Assembly (NCBI RefSeq): GCF_030817475.1
Contig: NZ_JAUSZJ010000002.1
Location: forward strand, 4,912,626-4,976,625
DNA from: Streptomyces sp. V2I9
GTDB lineage: Bacteria; Actinomycetota; Actinomycetes; Streptomycetales; Streptomycetaceae
Length of the DNA: 64,000 nucleotides
Direction of reading: 5' to 3'
Made by a program: the position numbers and the translations under genes
Part shown: in pieces, positions 43,386 to 51,449 of the stretch
Position numbering within the stretch: the first letter of the stretch is position 1
Layout: every line of letters begins with the position of its first letter
The notes under the pieces: model-generated
Databases searched by the model: none
The model's input: only the letters and a program-made list of their open reading frames with translations
Told to the model about the DNA's origin: nothing

Positions 43386-43658
43386 TCAGAGGGCCGCGCG
43401 CTTGCCTGCGGAGCCGGCCCCGGTCGTGTCCGACGAGGAGGAATGCGCCGCGGGAGGGGCGGAAGAGCTGATGGCCCCGACCACCCTGCCGAGTTCGACA
43501 GGCTCGCCATCTACATCGATGAGGACCGGGGGGTGCGGCGGAACTCCACCGGGAACGTCGAGTACCAGCTGAAGCGGCATGCCGATCATGTCATCGAGCA
43601 GGAGTACCTCGCATACCACCGTGGGCTGTGCGGCCGAGCGCGAATGTCCTGTCCGCAC
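43386..43658 (-). CDS. Small hypothetical protein next to tRNA-Arg
   Basis: The frame from a GTG at 43658 gives 90 residues; the open frame continues upstream towards the tRNA and the start is uncertain (a later ATG context gives MIGMPLQLVLDVPGGVPPHPPVLIDVDGEPVELG). The core looks folded (VVCEVLLLDDMIGMPLQLVLDVPGG), while the tail is Ser/Ala-rich. Codon third positions are less GC-rich than in neighbours, in keeping with transferred DNA. Its position, just inside the tRNA end of the putative island, is where integrase or excisionase genes usually sit, but it shows no helix-turn-helix and no recombinase motif. Confidence 0.4.
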   Translation of the reverse strand: MRTGHSRSAAQPTVVCEVLLLDDMIGMPLQLVLDVPGGVPPHPPVLIDVDGEPVELGRVVGAISSSAPPAAHSSSSDTTGAGSAGKRAAL

Positions 43659-43756
43659 GGCGTCGTAGCCGTCAGGGAACGATCGCCGGGCCGCCGCCCC
43701 GCCCTTGAAGCGCTTGTGCGGCGGTTCAGGGCGGTGGGTGAGGTACCGGATGCACG

Positions 43757-43796
43757 AAGACCCCGCTGCCAGCGTGCATGCTGGTGGCGGGGTCTT
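43757..43796 (-). terminator. Terminator of tRNA-Arg
   Basis: AAGACCCCGCTGCCAGC pairs with GCTGGTGGCGGGGTCTT in a 17-bp stem with two G-U pairs. It begins 20 nt beyond the 3' end of the minus-strand tRNA and parallels the hairpin beside the partial tRNA copy at 22.6 kb. Confidence 0.8.
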
Positions 43797-43813
43797 GTCG
43801 GCACTTCCTGCGA

Positions 43814-43863
43814 AGTGCCCCCGGCAGGATTCGAACCTGCGCACCCGGCTCCGGAGGCCGATG
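43814..43863 (-). repeat. Right att-like site (3' part of tRNA-Arg)
   Basis: This 50-bp part of the intact tRNA matches 22594-22643 at 48 positions. The tRNA stays functional because the shared segment restores its 3' half, the usual result of integration into a tRNA 3' end. The two copies are 21,220 bp apart. Confidence 0.85.
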
Positions 43864-43887
43864 CTCTATCCCCTGAGCTACGGGGGC
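43816..43887 (-). tRNA. tRNA-Arg (anticodon CCG)
   Basis: The minus strand folds into a full cloverleaf: acceptor GCCCCCG/CGGGGGC, D-arm GCTC...GAGC, anticodon stem TCGGC/GCCGG with loop CTCCGGA (anticodon CCG, reading CGG), T-arm GCAGG-TTCGAAT-CCTGC and discriminator A. The 3' CCA is not encoded. Its 3' end points towards the putative island. Confidence 0.95.
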
Positions 43888-44077
43888 GAATCGCGGTGTT
43901 GCTCTGCGACGGGTGAAACACTACCAGCTCCCACGGGGTGGCTGTGAACAGGTATTCCGCAGGGGGCTGCGCGCCGCGGGCGTCCGGCCGGGCGGTCCGC
44001 GGCGGCGGGGGAGACCCGTCCGGGCGGAAGTGGACAAAACCCGGACGCCGCCCCTCGGGCCGACCTACCCTCGAAGG

Positions 44078-44512
44078 GTGTCAGGGGCGTACGGCCGCGT
44101 GCTTGTTGTCGACGACAACAAGGTCATCCGGCAGCTGATCAGGGTCAATCTCGAGCTGGAGGGCTTCGAGGTCGTGACCGCGGCCGATGGTGTCGAATGC
44201 CTGGAACTGGTCGGAAGAGTCCGCCCCGACGCGATCACCCTCGACGTCGTGATGCCCCGGCTGGACGGCCTGCAGACCGCCACCCGGCTGCGCTCCGACC
44301 CCCGCACCAGCGCTCTCCCCATCGCCGTCGTCAGCGGCTGTACGCCCTACGAGGTCGACGCGGGCGTCGCGGCCGGGGTGGACGCGTTCCTGGCGAAGCC
44401 GTTCGAGCCGAGCGAGCTGGTGCGGATCGTGCGCCGCCTGGTGACCGGGGTGGACGAACCTGCGCCGGGCGGGCGGCGGGAGGCCGGGCGGGCGGGCAGC
44501 GCCGCCGGCTGA
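44078..44512 (+). CDS. Single-domain response regulator (receiver only)
   Basis: The protein has 144 residues. The GTG at 44078 gives MSGAYGRVLVVDDNKVIRQLI, with the acidic pair near 12-13. The phospho-accepting Asp lies in ITLDVVMPRLDG (about 57), the conserved Thr/Ser position in VVSGC (about 87) and the Lys in FLAKPF (about 109). No output domain follows; the last 25 residues are a Gly/Arg/Ala tail. No kinase gene is nearby. It lies just outside the tRNA end of the island. Confidence 0.9.
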   Translation: MSGAYGRVLVVDDNKVIRQLIRVNLELEGFEVVTAADGVECLELVGRVRPDAITLDVVMPRLDGLQTATRLRSDPRTSALPIAVVSGCTPYEVDAGVAAGVDAFLAKPFEPSELVRIVRRLVTGVDEPAPGGRREAGRAGSAAG

Positions 44513-44691
44513 CCACGGTCGGCGCGTACCGGTGCTCCGGCCGGTGCTCCGGTGAGCGTGCGTGCGGACGGCCCTCGGTGAACGCCCGCGTGCGGCCGGG
44601 CCGCCGGCTTCCGGCGGCCGCCCCCGGCCCCGCGGACCGCATGGCGAAACGGAGTCGCGGAGTGCCCCCCTCTCTCACCTAGGCTTGACCC

Positions 44692-45792
44692 GTGACCCCC
44701 GCCGACCTCTCCCGGACCGTGCTGCACGCCGTGCGCCGCGCGGTCGACGAGGACGTGCTGCACGCGCCCGTGCCCGCGCGCGTGCGGGTGGAGCGGACCC
44801 GGCCCGGCGGCAGCGGCGACTACGCCTGCGCCGTCGCGCTCCAGCTCGCCGGGCCCGCGCGACTGCCCGCCCTGGAGGTCGCGCGCATCCTGCGGGACCG
44901 CGTCGCCGCCGACCCCGGCGTCGGGCGGGTCGAGATCACCGGCCCCGGCTTCCTGAGCTTCACCCTGGCCGCCCCGGCGGAGGGCGACCGGGCCGTCCTC
45001 GCCGCCGTACGGGAACAGGGCCTCGCCTACGGACACGGGGACGCGCTCCGGGACGACAACCTCCAGTTCCACCACGCGCGGGAGGTCCGCGCCGCCGTCA
45101 CCGCCCACGCCGTGCGCCGGCTCGTCATCGCCCAGGGCGCCCGCGTCCGGATCAGCTGCGAGGAAGCACCCGACCCGGACTGGGCCCGCCTCGGCGTCAC
45201 CGTCGACGCGGGCGGCACACCCCCCGCACCGCTCACCGGCATCCGGCCCGTCCCCGCCGGGGCCGGCGCGGGGGAGCTGCTGGAGCGGCTCGGGCCCGAC
45301 GCGGCCCGCTGGGGGCTCCTGCGGGCCGCCGGACACGACCGTGCCGCCCTCGGCCCCGAACTGCTCGTCCAGGGGGAGGCCAATCCGCTCTTCCTGGTCC
45401 GTTACGCCCACGCCAGGGCCCGCGCCCTCACCCGCGCGGCCGCCCTCCTCGGCTTCACCTCCGCGCCCGCCCCGTGCGGCAAAAGCCCCACCGGCCCGGC
45501 TGCGACGACCGCGTACGACGCCGCCGCCCGGCCCCTCCTCGACCTCATCGCCGACCACCCCGGCGTCCTGCTCGCCGGGGCCCGTCACCGTGCGCCCGAC
45601 CGGGTCGCCCGGCAGCTGGAAGCCGTCGCGCACGCGTTCTTCGACTTCCACGACTCCTGCCCGCCCCTTCCTGCCGGTGACGAGAAACCCTCGGCCGCCC
45701 ACCGCGCCCGGCTGGCCCTCGCCGAAGCCGCCGGGACGGTGCTGGCAGGCGGCCTGTCCCTGCTCGGCATCCGCGCGCCCGAACATCTCTGA
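44692..45792 (+). CDS. nrtL: ArgS-related anticodon-binding protein (NrtL)
   Basis: The protein has 366 residues. The first 90 resemble the additional N-terminal domain of arginyl-tRNA synthetase (GDYACAVALQLAG, VEITGPGFLSFTL) and the last 140 the DALR anticodon-binding domain (GEANPLFLVRYAHARARALTRAAALLGF). The catalytic Rossmann domain with its HIGH and KMSK motifs is missing, so it cannot charge tRNA. It occupies the place before lysA where argS sits in many actinobacteria, 32 bp upstream, and is probably co-transcribed with lysA. It may bind tRNA-Arg or act as a regulator. Confidence 0.88.
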   Translation: MTPADLSRTVLHAVRRAVDEDVLHAPVPARVRVERTRPGGSGDYACAVALQLAGPARLPALEVARILRDRVAADPGVGRVEITGPGFLSFTLAAPAEGDRAVLAAVREQGLAYGHGDALRDDNLQFHHAREVRAAVTAHAVRRLVIAQGARVRISCEEAPDPDWARLGVTVDAGGTPPAPLTGIRPVPAGAGAGELLERLGPDAARWGLLRAAGHDRAALGPELLVQGEANPLFLVRYAHARARALTRAAALLGFTSAPAPCGKSPTGPAATTAYDAAARPLLDLIADHPGVLLAGARHRAPDRVARQLEAVAHAFFDFHDSCPPLPAGDEKPSAAHRARLALAEAAGTVLAGGLSLLGIRAPEHL

Positions 45793-45824
45793 CGAGATCA
45801 GAAGAGACCCGAGAGAGCATCACG

Positions 45825-47216
45825 ATGAGCCGCTCCGCACACCCCGCAGGCCCCCGCCACGCCGACGTCCTCCCCGAGGGCCACTACTCCGCGCCCGCTG
45901 CCGACCTCAACGCCCTCGATGAAAAGGTCTGGTCGCGCACCGTCACCCGCGACGCGGACGGCGCCCTCACCGTCGGCGGGATCGCCGTCGCCCGGCTCGC
46001 GGAGGAGTTCGGCACCCCCGCCTACTTCCTCGACGAGAGCGACTTCCGGGCCCGCTGCCGCGCCTGGGCGGACGCCTTCGGACCGGACGCCGACGTCTTC
46101 TACGCCGGGAAGGCGTTCCTCTCCCGCGCCGTCGTGCGCTGGCTCACGGAGGAGGGGCTGAATCTCGATGTCTGCTCCGGCGGCGAGCTGACCACCGCAC
46201 TCGACGCGGGCATGCCCGCCGAGCGCATCGCCTTCCACGGCAACAACAAGACCGTCGCCGAGATCGAGCGGGCCGTCGGGGCCGGCGTCGGGCGGATCGT
46301 CCTCGACTCCTTCCAGGAGATCGTCCGCGTCGCCCACATCGCCCAGCGCCACGGCATCCGCCAGCGGGTCCAGATCCGCGTCACCGTAGGCGTCGAGGCC
46401 CACACCCACGAGTTCATCGCCACCGCGCACGAGGACCAGAAGTTCGGCATCGCGCTCGCCGACGGGCAGGCCGCCGAGGCGGTGCGCCGGGCCCTCTCCC
46501 TCGACGGGCTCGACCTCATCGGCGTCCACTCGCACATCGGCTCGCAGATCTTCGACATGGCCGGCTTCGAGGTCTCCGCCCGGCGCGTCGTGCAGCTCCT
46601 CGCCGAGGTCCGCGACGAGCACGGCGTCGAGCTGCCCGAGATCGACCTCGGCGGCGGCCTCGGCATCGCGTACACCTCCGACGACGACCCCCGCGAGCCG
46701 CACGAGATCGCCAAGGCGCTCAGCGACATCGTCACCCGCGAGTGCGAGGCCGCGAAGCTGCGGACGCCCCGGATCTCCGTCGAGCCGGGCCGCGCCATCG
46801 TCGGACCCACCGCCTTCACCCTGTACGAGGTGGGCACGATCAAGCCCCTGGAAGGGCTGCGGACGTACGTCAGCGTCGACGGCGGGATGTCGGACAACAT
46901 CCGCACCGCGCTGTACGACGCCGAGTACAGCGTCGCCCTCGTCTCGCGCACCTCGGACGCCGAGCCGATGCTCGTCCGGGTCGTCGGCAAGCACTGCGAG
47001 AGCGGCGACATCGTGGTCAAGGACGCGTTCCTCCCCGCCGACCTGGCCCCCGGCGACCTGATCGCCGTCCCCGCCACCGGCGCGTACTGCCGTTCCATGG
47101 CGAGCAACTACAACCACGCCCTGCGTCCGCCCGTCGTCGCGGTCCGCGACGGAGAGGCCCGCGTCATCGTCCGGCGCGAGACGGAGGAAGATCTCCTGCG
47201 TCTCGATGTCGGCTGA
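45825..47216 (+). CDS. lysA: Diaminopimelate decarboxylase
   Basis: The protein has 463 residues, a usual length. It converts meso-diaminopimelate to L-lysine using pyridoxal phosphate. The PLP lysine lies in VFYAGKAFLSRAVVRW (about 94); the glycine-rich phosphate loop is IDLGGGLGIAY; VEPGRAIVGPTAF and the C-terminal catalytic Cys/Asp region (VVGKHCESGDIV, LPADLAPGDLIAV, ATGAYCRSMASNYN) are present. A short hairpin terminator follows, separating it from hom. Confidence 0.97.
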   Translation: MSRSAHPAGPRHADVLPEGHYSAPAADLNALDEKVWSRTVTRDADGALTVGGIAVARLAEEFGTPAYFLDESDFRARCRAWADAFGPDADVFYAGKAFLSRAVVRWLTEEGLNLDVCSGGELTTALDAGMPAERIAFHGNNKTVAEIERAVGAGVGRIVLDSFQEIVRVAHIAQRHGIRQRVQIRVTVGVEAHTHEFIATAHEDQKFGIALADGQAAEAVRRALSLDGLDLIGVHSHIGSQIFDMAGFEVSARRVVQLLAEVRDEHGVELPEIDLGGGLGIAYTSDDDPREPHEIAKALSDIVTRECEAAKLRTPRISVEPGRAIVGPTAFTLYEVGTIKPLEGLRTYVSVDGGMSDNIRTALYDAEYSVALVSRTSDAEPMLVRVVGKHCESGDIVVKDAFLPADLAPGDLIAVPATGAYCRSMASNYNHALRPPVVAVRDGEARVIVRRETEEDLLRLDVG

Positions 47217-47236
47217 TGAAATAGTCGTCTCAGGAT

Positions 47237-47265
47237 CCGGACGGGGGCCAGAAACCCCCGTCCGG
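47237..47265. terminator. Terminator after lysA
   Basis: CCGGACGGGGG and CCCCCGTCCGG form a perfect 11-bp stem with a 7-base loop, 20 nt after the lysA stop. Confidence 0.8.
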
Positions 47266-47295
47266 TGAGTGAGACTGGTCCATACATGAGCATGG

Positions 47296-47378
47296 CCCTC
47301 CGGCGATCGGGGGGTGGGAGAGGCAGCGGAGTTGGGTGCGTGCCCAGCTCCGCGCCGCCGCCCCCCATCGCCGGAGGG
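47296..47378 (+). promoter_or_regulatory. Extended stem-loop in the hom leader
   Basis: CCCTCCGGCGAT plus GGGGGG (47296-47315) pairs with CCCCCCATCGCCGGAGGG (47361-47378) with a single bulged base. Inside it GCGGAGTTGGG (47326-47336) pairs with CCCAGCTCCGC (47343-47353), with one G-U pair and a 6-base loop. The structure ends 25-28 nt before the hom start, so it may control elongation or translation of the hom-thrC operon. It matches no riboswitch class I know. Confidence 0.65.
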
Positions 47379-47405
47379 TCCAGGTATGAGAAACGAGGTC
47401 GGATG

Positions 47406-48704
47406 ATGCGAACGCGTCCGCTGAAGGTGGCGCTGCTGGGCTGTGGTGTGGTCGGCTCAGAGGTGGCGCGCCTCATGACGACGCACGCCGACGACCTCGC
47501 GGCGCGCATCGGCGCGCCCGTCGAGCTCGCCGGCGTGGCCGTCCGCCGGCCCTCGAAGGTGCGGGAGGGCATCGACCCCGCCCTGGTGACCACCGACGCC
47601 ACCGCGCTCGTGCGACGGGGCGACATCGACGTCGTCGTCGAGGTCATCGGCGGCATCGAGCCCGCCCGGACGCTCATCACCACCGCGTTCGAGAACGGCG
47701 CGAGCGTCGTCTCCGCCAACAAGGCGCTGCTCGCCGAGGACGGCGCCGCGCTGCACGCCGCCGCCGAGAAGCACGGCCGCGACCTCTACTACGAGGCCGC
47801 CGTCGCCGGGGCCATCCCGCTGGTGAGGCCGCTGCGCGAGTCGCTCGCGGGCGACAAGGTCAACCGGGTGCTCGGCATCGTCAACGGCACCACCAACTTC
47901 ATCCTCGACAAGATGGACACCAGCGGCGCCGGCTACTCCGAGGCGCTCGACGAGGCCACCGCGCTCGGGTACGCCGAGGCCGACCCCACCGCCGACGTCG
48001 AGGGCTTCGACGCCGCCGCGAAGGCCGCGATCCTCGCCGGGATCGCCTTCCACACCCGCGTGCGGATCGGTGACGTGCACCGCGAGGGCATCACCGAGGT
48101 CACCGCCGCCGACATCGCCTCCGCCCGCCGGATGGGCTGCACCGTCAAGCTGCTGGCCATCTGCGAGCGCGCCGCCGACGGGGCCTCCGTCACCGCCCGC
48201 GTGCACCCCGCGATGATCCCGCTCAGCCACCCCCTGGCCTCCGTCCGCGAGGCGTACAACGCGGTGTTCGTCGAGGCCGAGGCCGCCGGGCAGCTGATGT
48301 TCTACGGCCCCGGCGCCGGCGGCTCCCCGACCGCCTCCGCGGTCCTCGGCGACCTCGTCGCGGTCTGCCGCAACAAACTGGGCGAGGCCACCGGACCCGG
48401 TGAGTCCGCCTACACGCGCCTGCCGGTCAGCCCCATGGGCGAGGTCGTCACGCGCTACCACATCAGCCTCGACGTGGCCGACAAGCCGGGCGTGCTCGCC
48501 CAGGTCGCGACGGTCTTCGCCGAGCAGGGCGTGTCCATCGACACGGTCCGCCAGCAGGGCCGGCCGGACTCCGACGGCGAGGCGTCCCTCGTCGTCGTCA
48601 CCCACCGCGCGCCCGACGCCGCCCTCTCCGGGACCGTCGAAGCGCTGCGCAAGCTCGACACCGTGCGCGGTGTCGCCAGCATCATGCGTGTTGAAGGGGA
48701 GTAA
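47406..48704 (+). CDS. hom: Homoserine dehydrogenase
   Basis: The protein has 432 residues. It reduces aspartate semialdehyde to homoserine, the branch to threonine and methionine. The NAD(P) loop is VALLGCGVVGSEV, the catalytic region includes SANKALLAEDG, GIVNGTTNFIL and the active-site Lys context, and a C-terminal ACT domain (about 350-425, YHISLDVADKPGVLAQVATVFAEQGVSIDTV) provides threonine feedback. GAGGTCGG precedes tandem ATGs at 47403 and 47406; the second is preferred for spacing. It forms an operon with thrC, 7 bp away. Confidence 0.96.
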   Translation: MRTRPLKVALLGCGVVGSEVARLMTTHADDLAARIGAPVELAGVAVRRPSKVREGIDPALVTTDATALVRRGDIDVVVEVIGGIEPARTLITTAFENGASVVSANKALLAEDGAALHAAAEKHGRDLYYEAAVAGAIPLVRPLRESLAGDKVNRVLGIVNGTTNFILDKMDTSGAGYSEALDEATALGYAEADPTADVEGFDAAAKAAILAGIAFHTRVRIGDVHREGITEVTAADIASARRMGCTVKLLAICERAADGASVTARVHPAMIPLSHPLASVREAYNAVFVEAEAAGQLMFYGPGAGGSPTASAVLGDLVAVCRNKLGEATGPGESAYTRLPVSPMGEVVTRYHISLDVADKPGVLAQVATVFAEQGVSIDTVRQQGRPDSDGEASLVVVTHRAPDAALSGTVEALRKLDTVRGVASIMRVEGE

Positions 48705-48711
48705 AGGACCC

Positions 48712-49782
48712 ATGACCAGCAAGGGCACCCACCAGTGGCGCGGCATCATCGAGGAGTACCGGGACCGCCTTCCGGTCGCGGCGACGACGCCGGTCGTCAC
48801 ACTCCGTGAGGGCGGCACGCCGCTCGTACCGGCGCAGGTCCTCTCCGAGCGCACGGGCTGCGAGGTGCACCTCAAGGTCGAGGGCGCCAACCCCACCGGT
48901 TCGTTCAAGGACCGCGGCATGACCATGGCCATCACCCGCGCCAAGGAGGAGGGCGCGAAGGCCGTCATCTGCGCCTCCACCGGCAACACCTCGGCCTCCG
49001 CCGCCGCGTACGCGGTGCGCGCGGGGATGGTCTGCGCCGTCCTCGTCCCGCAGGGCAAGATCGCGCTGGGCAAGATGGGCCAGGCCCTCGTGCACGGGGC
49101 GAAGATCCTCCAGGTCGACGGCAACTTCGACGACTGCCTGACACTGGCCCGCGCGCTCTCGGACAACTACCCGGTGGCACTGGTCAATTCGGTCAACCCG
49201 GTCCGCATCGAGGGCCAGAAGACCGCCGCGTTCGAGATCGTCGACGCGCTCGGCGACGCCCCCGACATCCACGTCCTGCCGGTCGGCAACGCGGGCAACA
49301 TCACCGCGTACTGGAAGGGGTACACCGAGTACGCGGGTGACGGCGTCTCGTCCCGTTCCCCGCGCATGTGGGGCTTCCAGGCGTCCGGCTCCGCGCCCAT
49401 CGTGCGCGGCGAGATCGTCAAGGACCCGTCCACCATCGCCACCGCGATCCGCATCGGGAACCCGGCCTCCTGGAACTACGCGCTCGCCGCGCGCGACGAG
49501 TCGGGCGGGTTCATCGACGAGGTGACGGACCGGCAGATCCTGTCCGCCTACCGCCTGTTGGCCTCCCGGGAGGGCGTCTTCGTGGAGCCCGCGTCGGCCG
49601 CCTCGGTCGCCGGACTGCTCAAGGCCGCCGAGGAGGGCAAGGTCGACCCCGGCCAGCGCATCGTCTGCACGGTCACCGGCAACGGCCTCAAGGACCCCGA
49701 CTGGGCCGTCGCGGGCGCCCCGCAGCCGGTCACGGTCCCGGTCGACGCGGCCACCGCGGCCGAGCGGCTCGGACTCGTCTGA
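48712..49782 (+). CDS. thrC: Threonine synthase
   Basis: The protein has 356 residues. It turns O-phosphohomoserine into threonine with PLP. The PLP lysine lies in NPTGSFKDRGMTMA (about 64), the phosphate-binding glycines in VLPVGNAGNITAYWKGY, and CASTGNTSASAAAYA is typical of the short, bacterial type. AAAGGA precedes the ATG. A strong hairpin follows the gene. Confidence 0.97.
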   Translation: MTSKGTHQWRGIIEEYRDRLPVAATTPVVTLREGGTPLVPAQVLSERTGCEVHLKVEGANPTGSFKDRGMTMAITRAKEEGAKAVICASTGNTSASAAAYAVRAGMVCAVLVPQGKIALGKMGQALVHGAKILQVDGNFDDCLTLARALSDNYPVALVNSVNPVRIEGQKTAAFEIVDALGDAPDIHVLPVGNAGNITAYWKGYTEYAGDGVSSRSPRMWGFQASGSAPIVRGEIVKDPSTIATAIRIGNPASWNYALAARDESGGFIDEVTDRQILSAYRLLASREGVFVEPASAASVAGLLKAAEEGKVDPGQRIVCTVTGNGLKDPDWAVAGAPQPVTVPVDAATAAERLGLV

Positions 49783-50142
49783 CCCGGCCCCGGACAGGCC
49801 GCGGAAGCCGCCGCGGCCCACCCGCGCCCATCACGACAATCCAGCTCAACCGCCCTCTTTCCGGGGCGGAGAGCGCATAGGAGGCGGGCGACACGCATCG
49901 TGCGCCTCCTGTGCGCCCTATGTCGCGACAGAACCTTCCTTCGATAAGCTGTACCCCATCCGCCCGACACCCGCCCGACGGCCCGCTGCGGTACGGCAGC
50001 CGTCGTGGGCGAACACGGGTCGGACCACCGGATCCCCTGTCCACCCCGGTGCGCACCGTGTACCGCCCCCGCCCCAGCAGACCCCACCGCCGCAGATCCA
50101 CCGCACTGCATCCCCGCCGCCTTACAAGGAGTGGTCCGACCG
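49783..50142. other. Intergenic region between thrC and thrB
   Basis: The 360-bp gap holds the thrC terminator (49873-49916) and must carry a separate thrB promoter. AT-richer bases lie near 49930-49960 (TTCGATAAGCTGTACC), a possible promoter region. No gene is seen. Confidence 0.5.
49873..49916. terminator. 14-bp terminator after thrC
   Basis: GCGCATAGGAGGCG pairs with CGCCTCCTGTGCGC with one G-U pair; the loop can fold further (CACG-CAT-CGTG). It lies 90 nt after the thrC stop. Confidence 0.75.
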
Positions 50143-51060
50143 ATGGCCGGTCCCGCGTTCCGAGCCGCCGCCGTCAGGGTGCGCGTCCCCGCCACCAGCG
50201 CCAATCTGGGTCCGGGTTTCGACGCCCTCGGCCTCTCGCTGGGTCTGTACGACGACGTCGTCGTCCGGGTCGCCGACTCCGGGCTGCACATCGACATCGC
50301 GGGCGAGGGCGGCGAGACGCTGCCCCGCGACGAGAGCCACCTGCTCGTACGCTCCCTGCGCACCGCGTTCGACCTGCTCGGCGGCCAGCCCCGCGGCCTG
50401 GAGATCGTCTGCGCCAACCGCATTCCGCACGGCCGGGGCCTCGGCTCCTCCTCCGCCGCCATCTGCGCCGGGATCGTCGCCGCCCGTGCCGTGACGACCG
50501 GCGGCGACGCCCGCCTCGACGACACGGCCCTGCTGGAGCTGGCGACCGAGATCGAGGGACACCCCGACAACGTCGCGGCCTGTCTGCTCGGCGGATTCAC
50601 CCTCGCCTGGATGGACGGCGGCGCCGCGCGGGCCATCCGGATGGACCCCGCGGCATCCGTCGTCCCCGTCGTCTTCGTCCCCGGGCGCCCGGTGCTCACC
50701 GAGACGGCGCGCGGCCTGCTCCCGCGTACCGTCCCGCACGTCGACGCGGCCCTCAACGCCGGCCGCGCGGCCCTGCTCGTCGAGGCCCTGACCCGCCGCC
50801 CCGAGCTGCTGCTCGCGGCCACCGAGGACCGGATCCACCAGGAATACCGGGGCCCGGCGATGCCGGACAGCGTGGAGCTGGTGCACCGGCTGCGCGCCGA
50901 GGGCGTTCCCGCGGTCATCTCCGGCGCGGGGCCCACGGTCCTCGCGCTGACGGAGGACGGCGCGGCCGACAAGGTCGCCCGACTGGCGGGGGAGGGCTGG
51001 GCCGCGAACCGGCTGGACCTCGACGCGACGGGCGCCAGTGTGCTGCCGCTGGCCGCGTAA
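50143..51060 (+). CDS. thrB: Homoserine kinase
   Basis: The protein has 305 residues. It phosphorylates homoserine for threonine synthase. It is a GHMP kinase: PATSANLGPGFDALGL at the N-terminus, the ATP loop IPHGRGLGSSSAAI (about 98), and the C-terminal ISGAGPTVLALT. AAGGAG lies about 11 nt before the ATG. It is separated from thrC by 360 bp and so is probably transcribed from its own promoter. Confidence 0.96.
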   Translation: MAGPAFRAAAVRVRVPATSANLGPGFDALGLSLGLYDDVVVRVADSGLHIDIAGEGGETLPRDESHLLVRSLRTAFDLLGGQPRGLEIVCANRIPHGRGLGSSSAAICAGIVAARAVTTGGDARLDDTALLELATEIEGHPDNVAACLLGGFTLAWMDGGAARAIRMDPAASVVPVVFVPGRPVLTETARGLLPRTVPHVDAALNAGRAALLVEALTRRPELLLAATEDRIHQEYRGPAMPDSVELVHRLRAEGVPAVISGAGPTVLALTEDGAADKVARLAGEGWAANRLDLDATGASVLPLAA

Positions 51061-51449
51061 ACGCCTGTGATTACCGGTGAGCGAGAGGGGGAATGTTTGT
51101 TGGAGCCGGTAGTGTTAACCTCAAGTCTGCAATCGACGTCTTCACGGCGCGTTGCTTCGTGTCCCCCTCCGGGACCACCATTCTTCCGGGAGCCTCCCCA
51201 ACTGCCTGAGCAGCCTGCCTGAGCAGTTTCGAGCACGCTCCGGAACCGGCACGACACCCCTCGCTCGTCCAGGAGTGGGCCGAGCAGGGGGATCTCGCGC
51301 CGGACCCCGCACGTTCATCTCTCCGCCGTACCCGGCGGACCACCGCCCCGGCAAGGTCCGCGATCCAGCAAGATCGACAGACCGCAGTCGGACAGCACAA
51401 CCGGTCGCCGAGCCAGAAGGCCGACGTCCGCTCCAGGGAAGGACCCTTC
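51061..51449. other. 389-bp rho leader region
   Basis: The gap contains two exact copies of CTGCCTGAGCAG (51202-51213 and 51215-51226), each close to palindromic. No thrB terminator is obvious. A long untranslated rho leader is plausible because rho genes are often autoregulated by early termination. Confidence 0.5.
51202..51226. repeat. 12-bp direct repeat in rho leader
   Basis: Two perfect copies of CTGCCTGAGCAG separated by one base. The unit is imperfectly self-complementary, so it could form alternative hairpins or a binding site. Confidence 0.6.

Noticed and set aside
44078..44512. Lone receiver as partner of the orphan kinase at 1.6 kb
   Set aside because: The genes are 41 kb apart with unrelated neighbours; nothing in the sequence links them.
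47265..47402. Upstream extension of hom
   Set aside because: The extra 46 residues are low-complexity and are read through the stem-loop; homoserine dehydrogenases start at the NAD-binding strand, as the ATG at 47406 gives.
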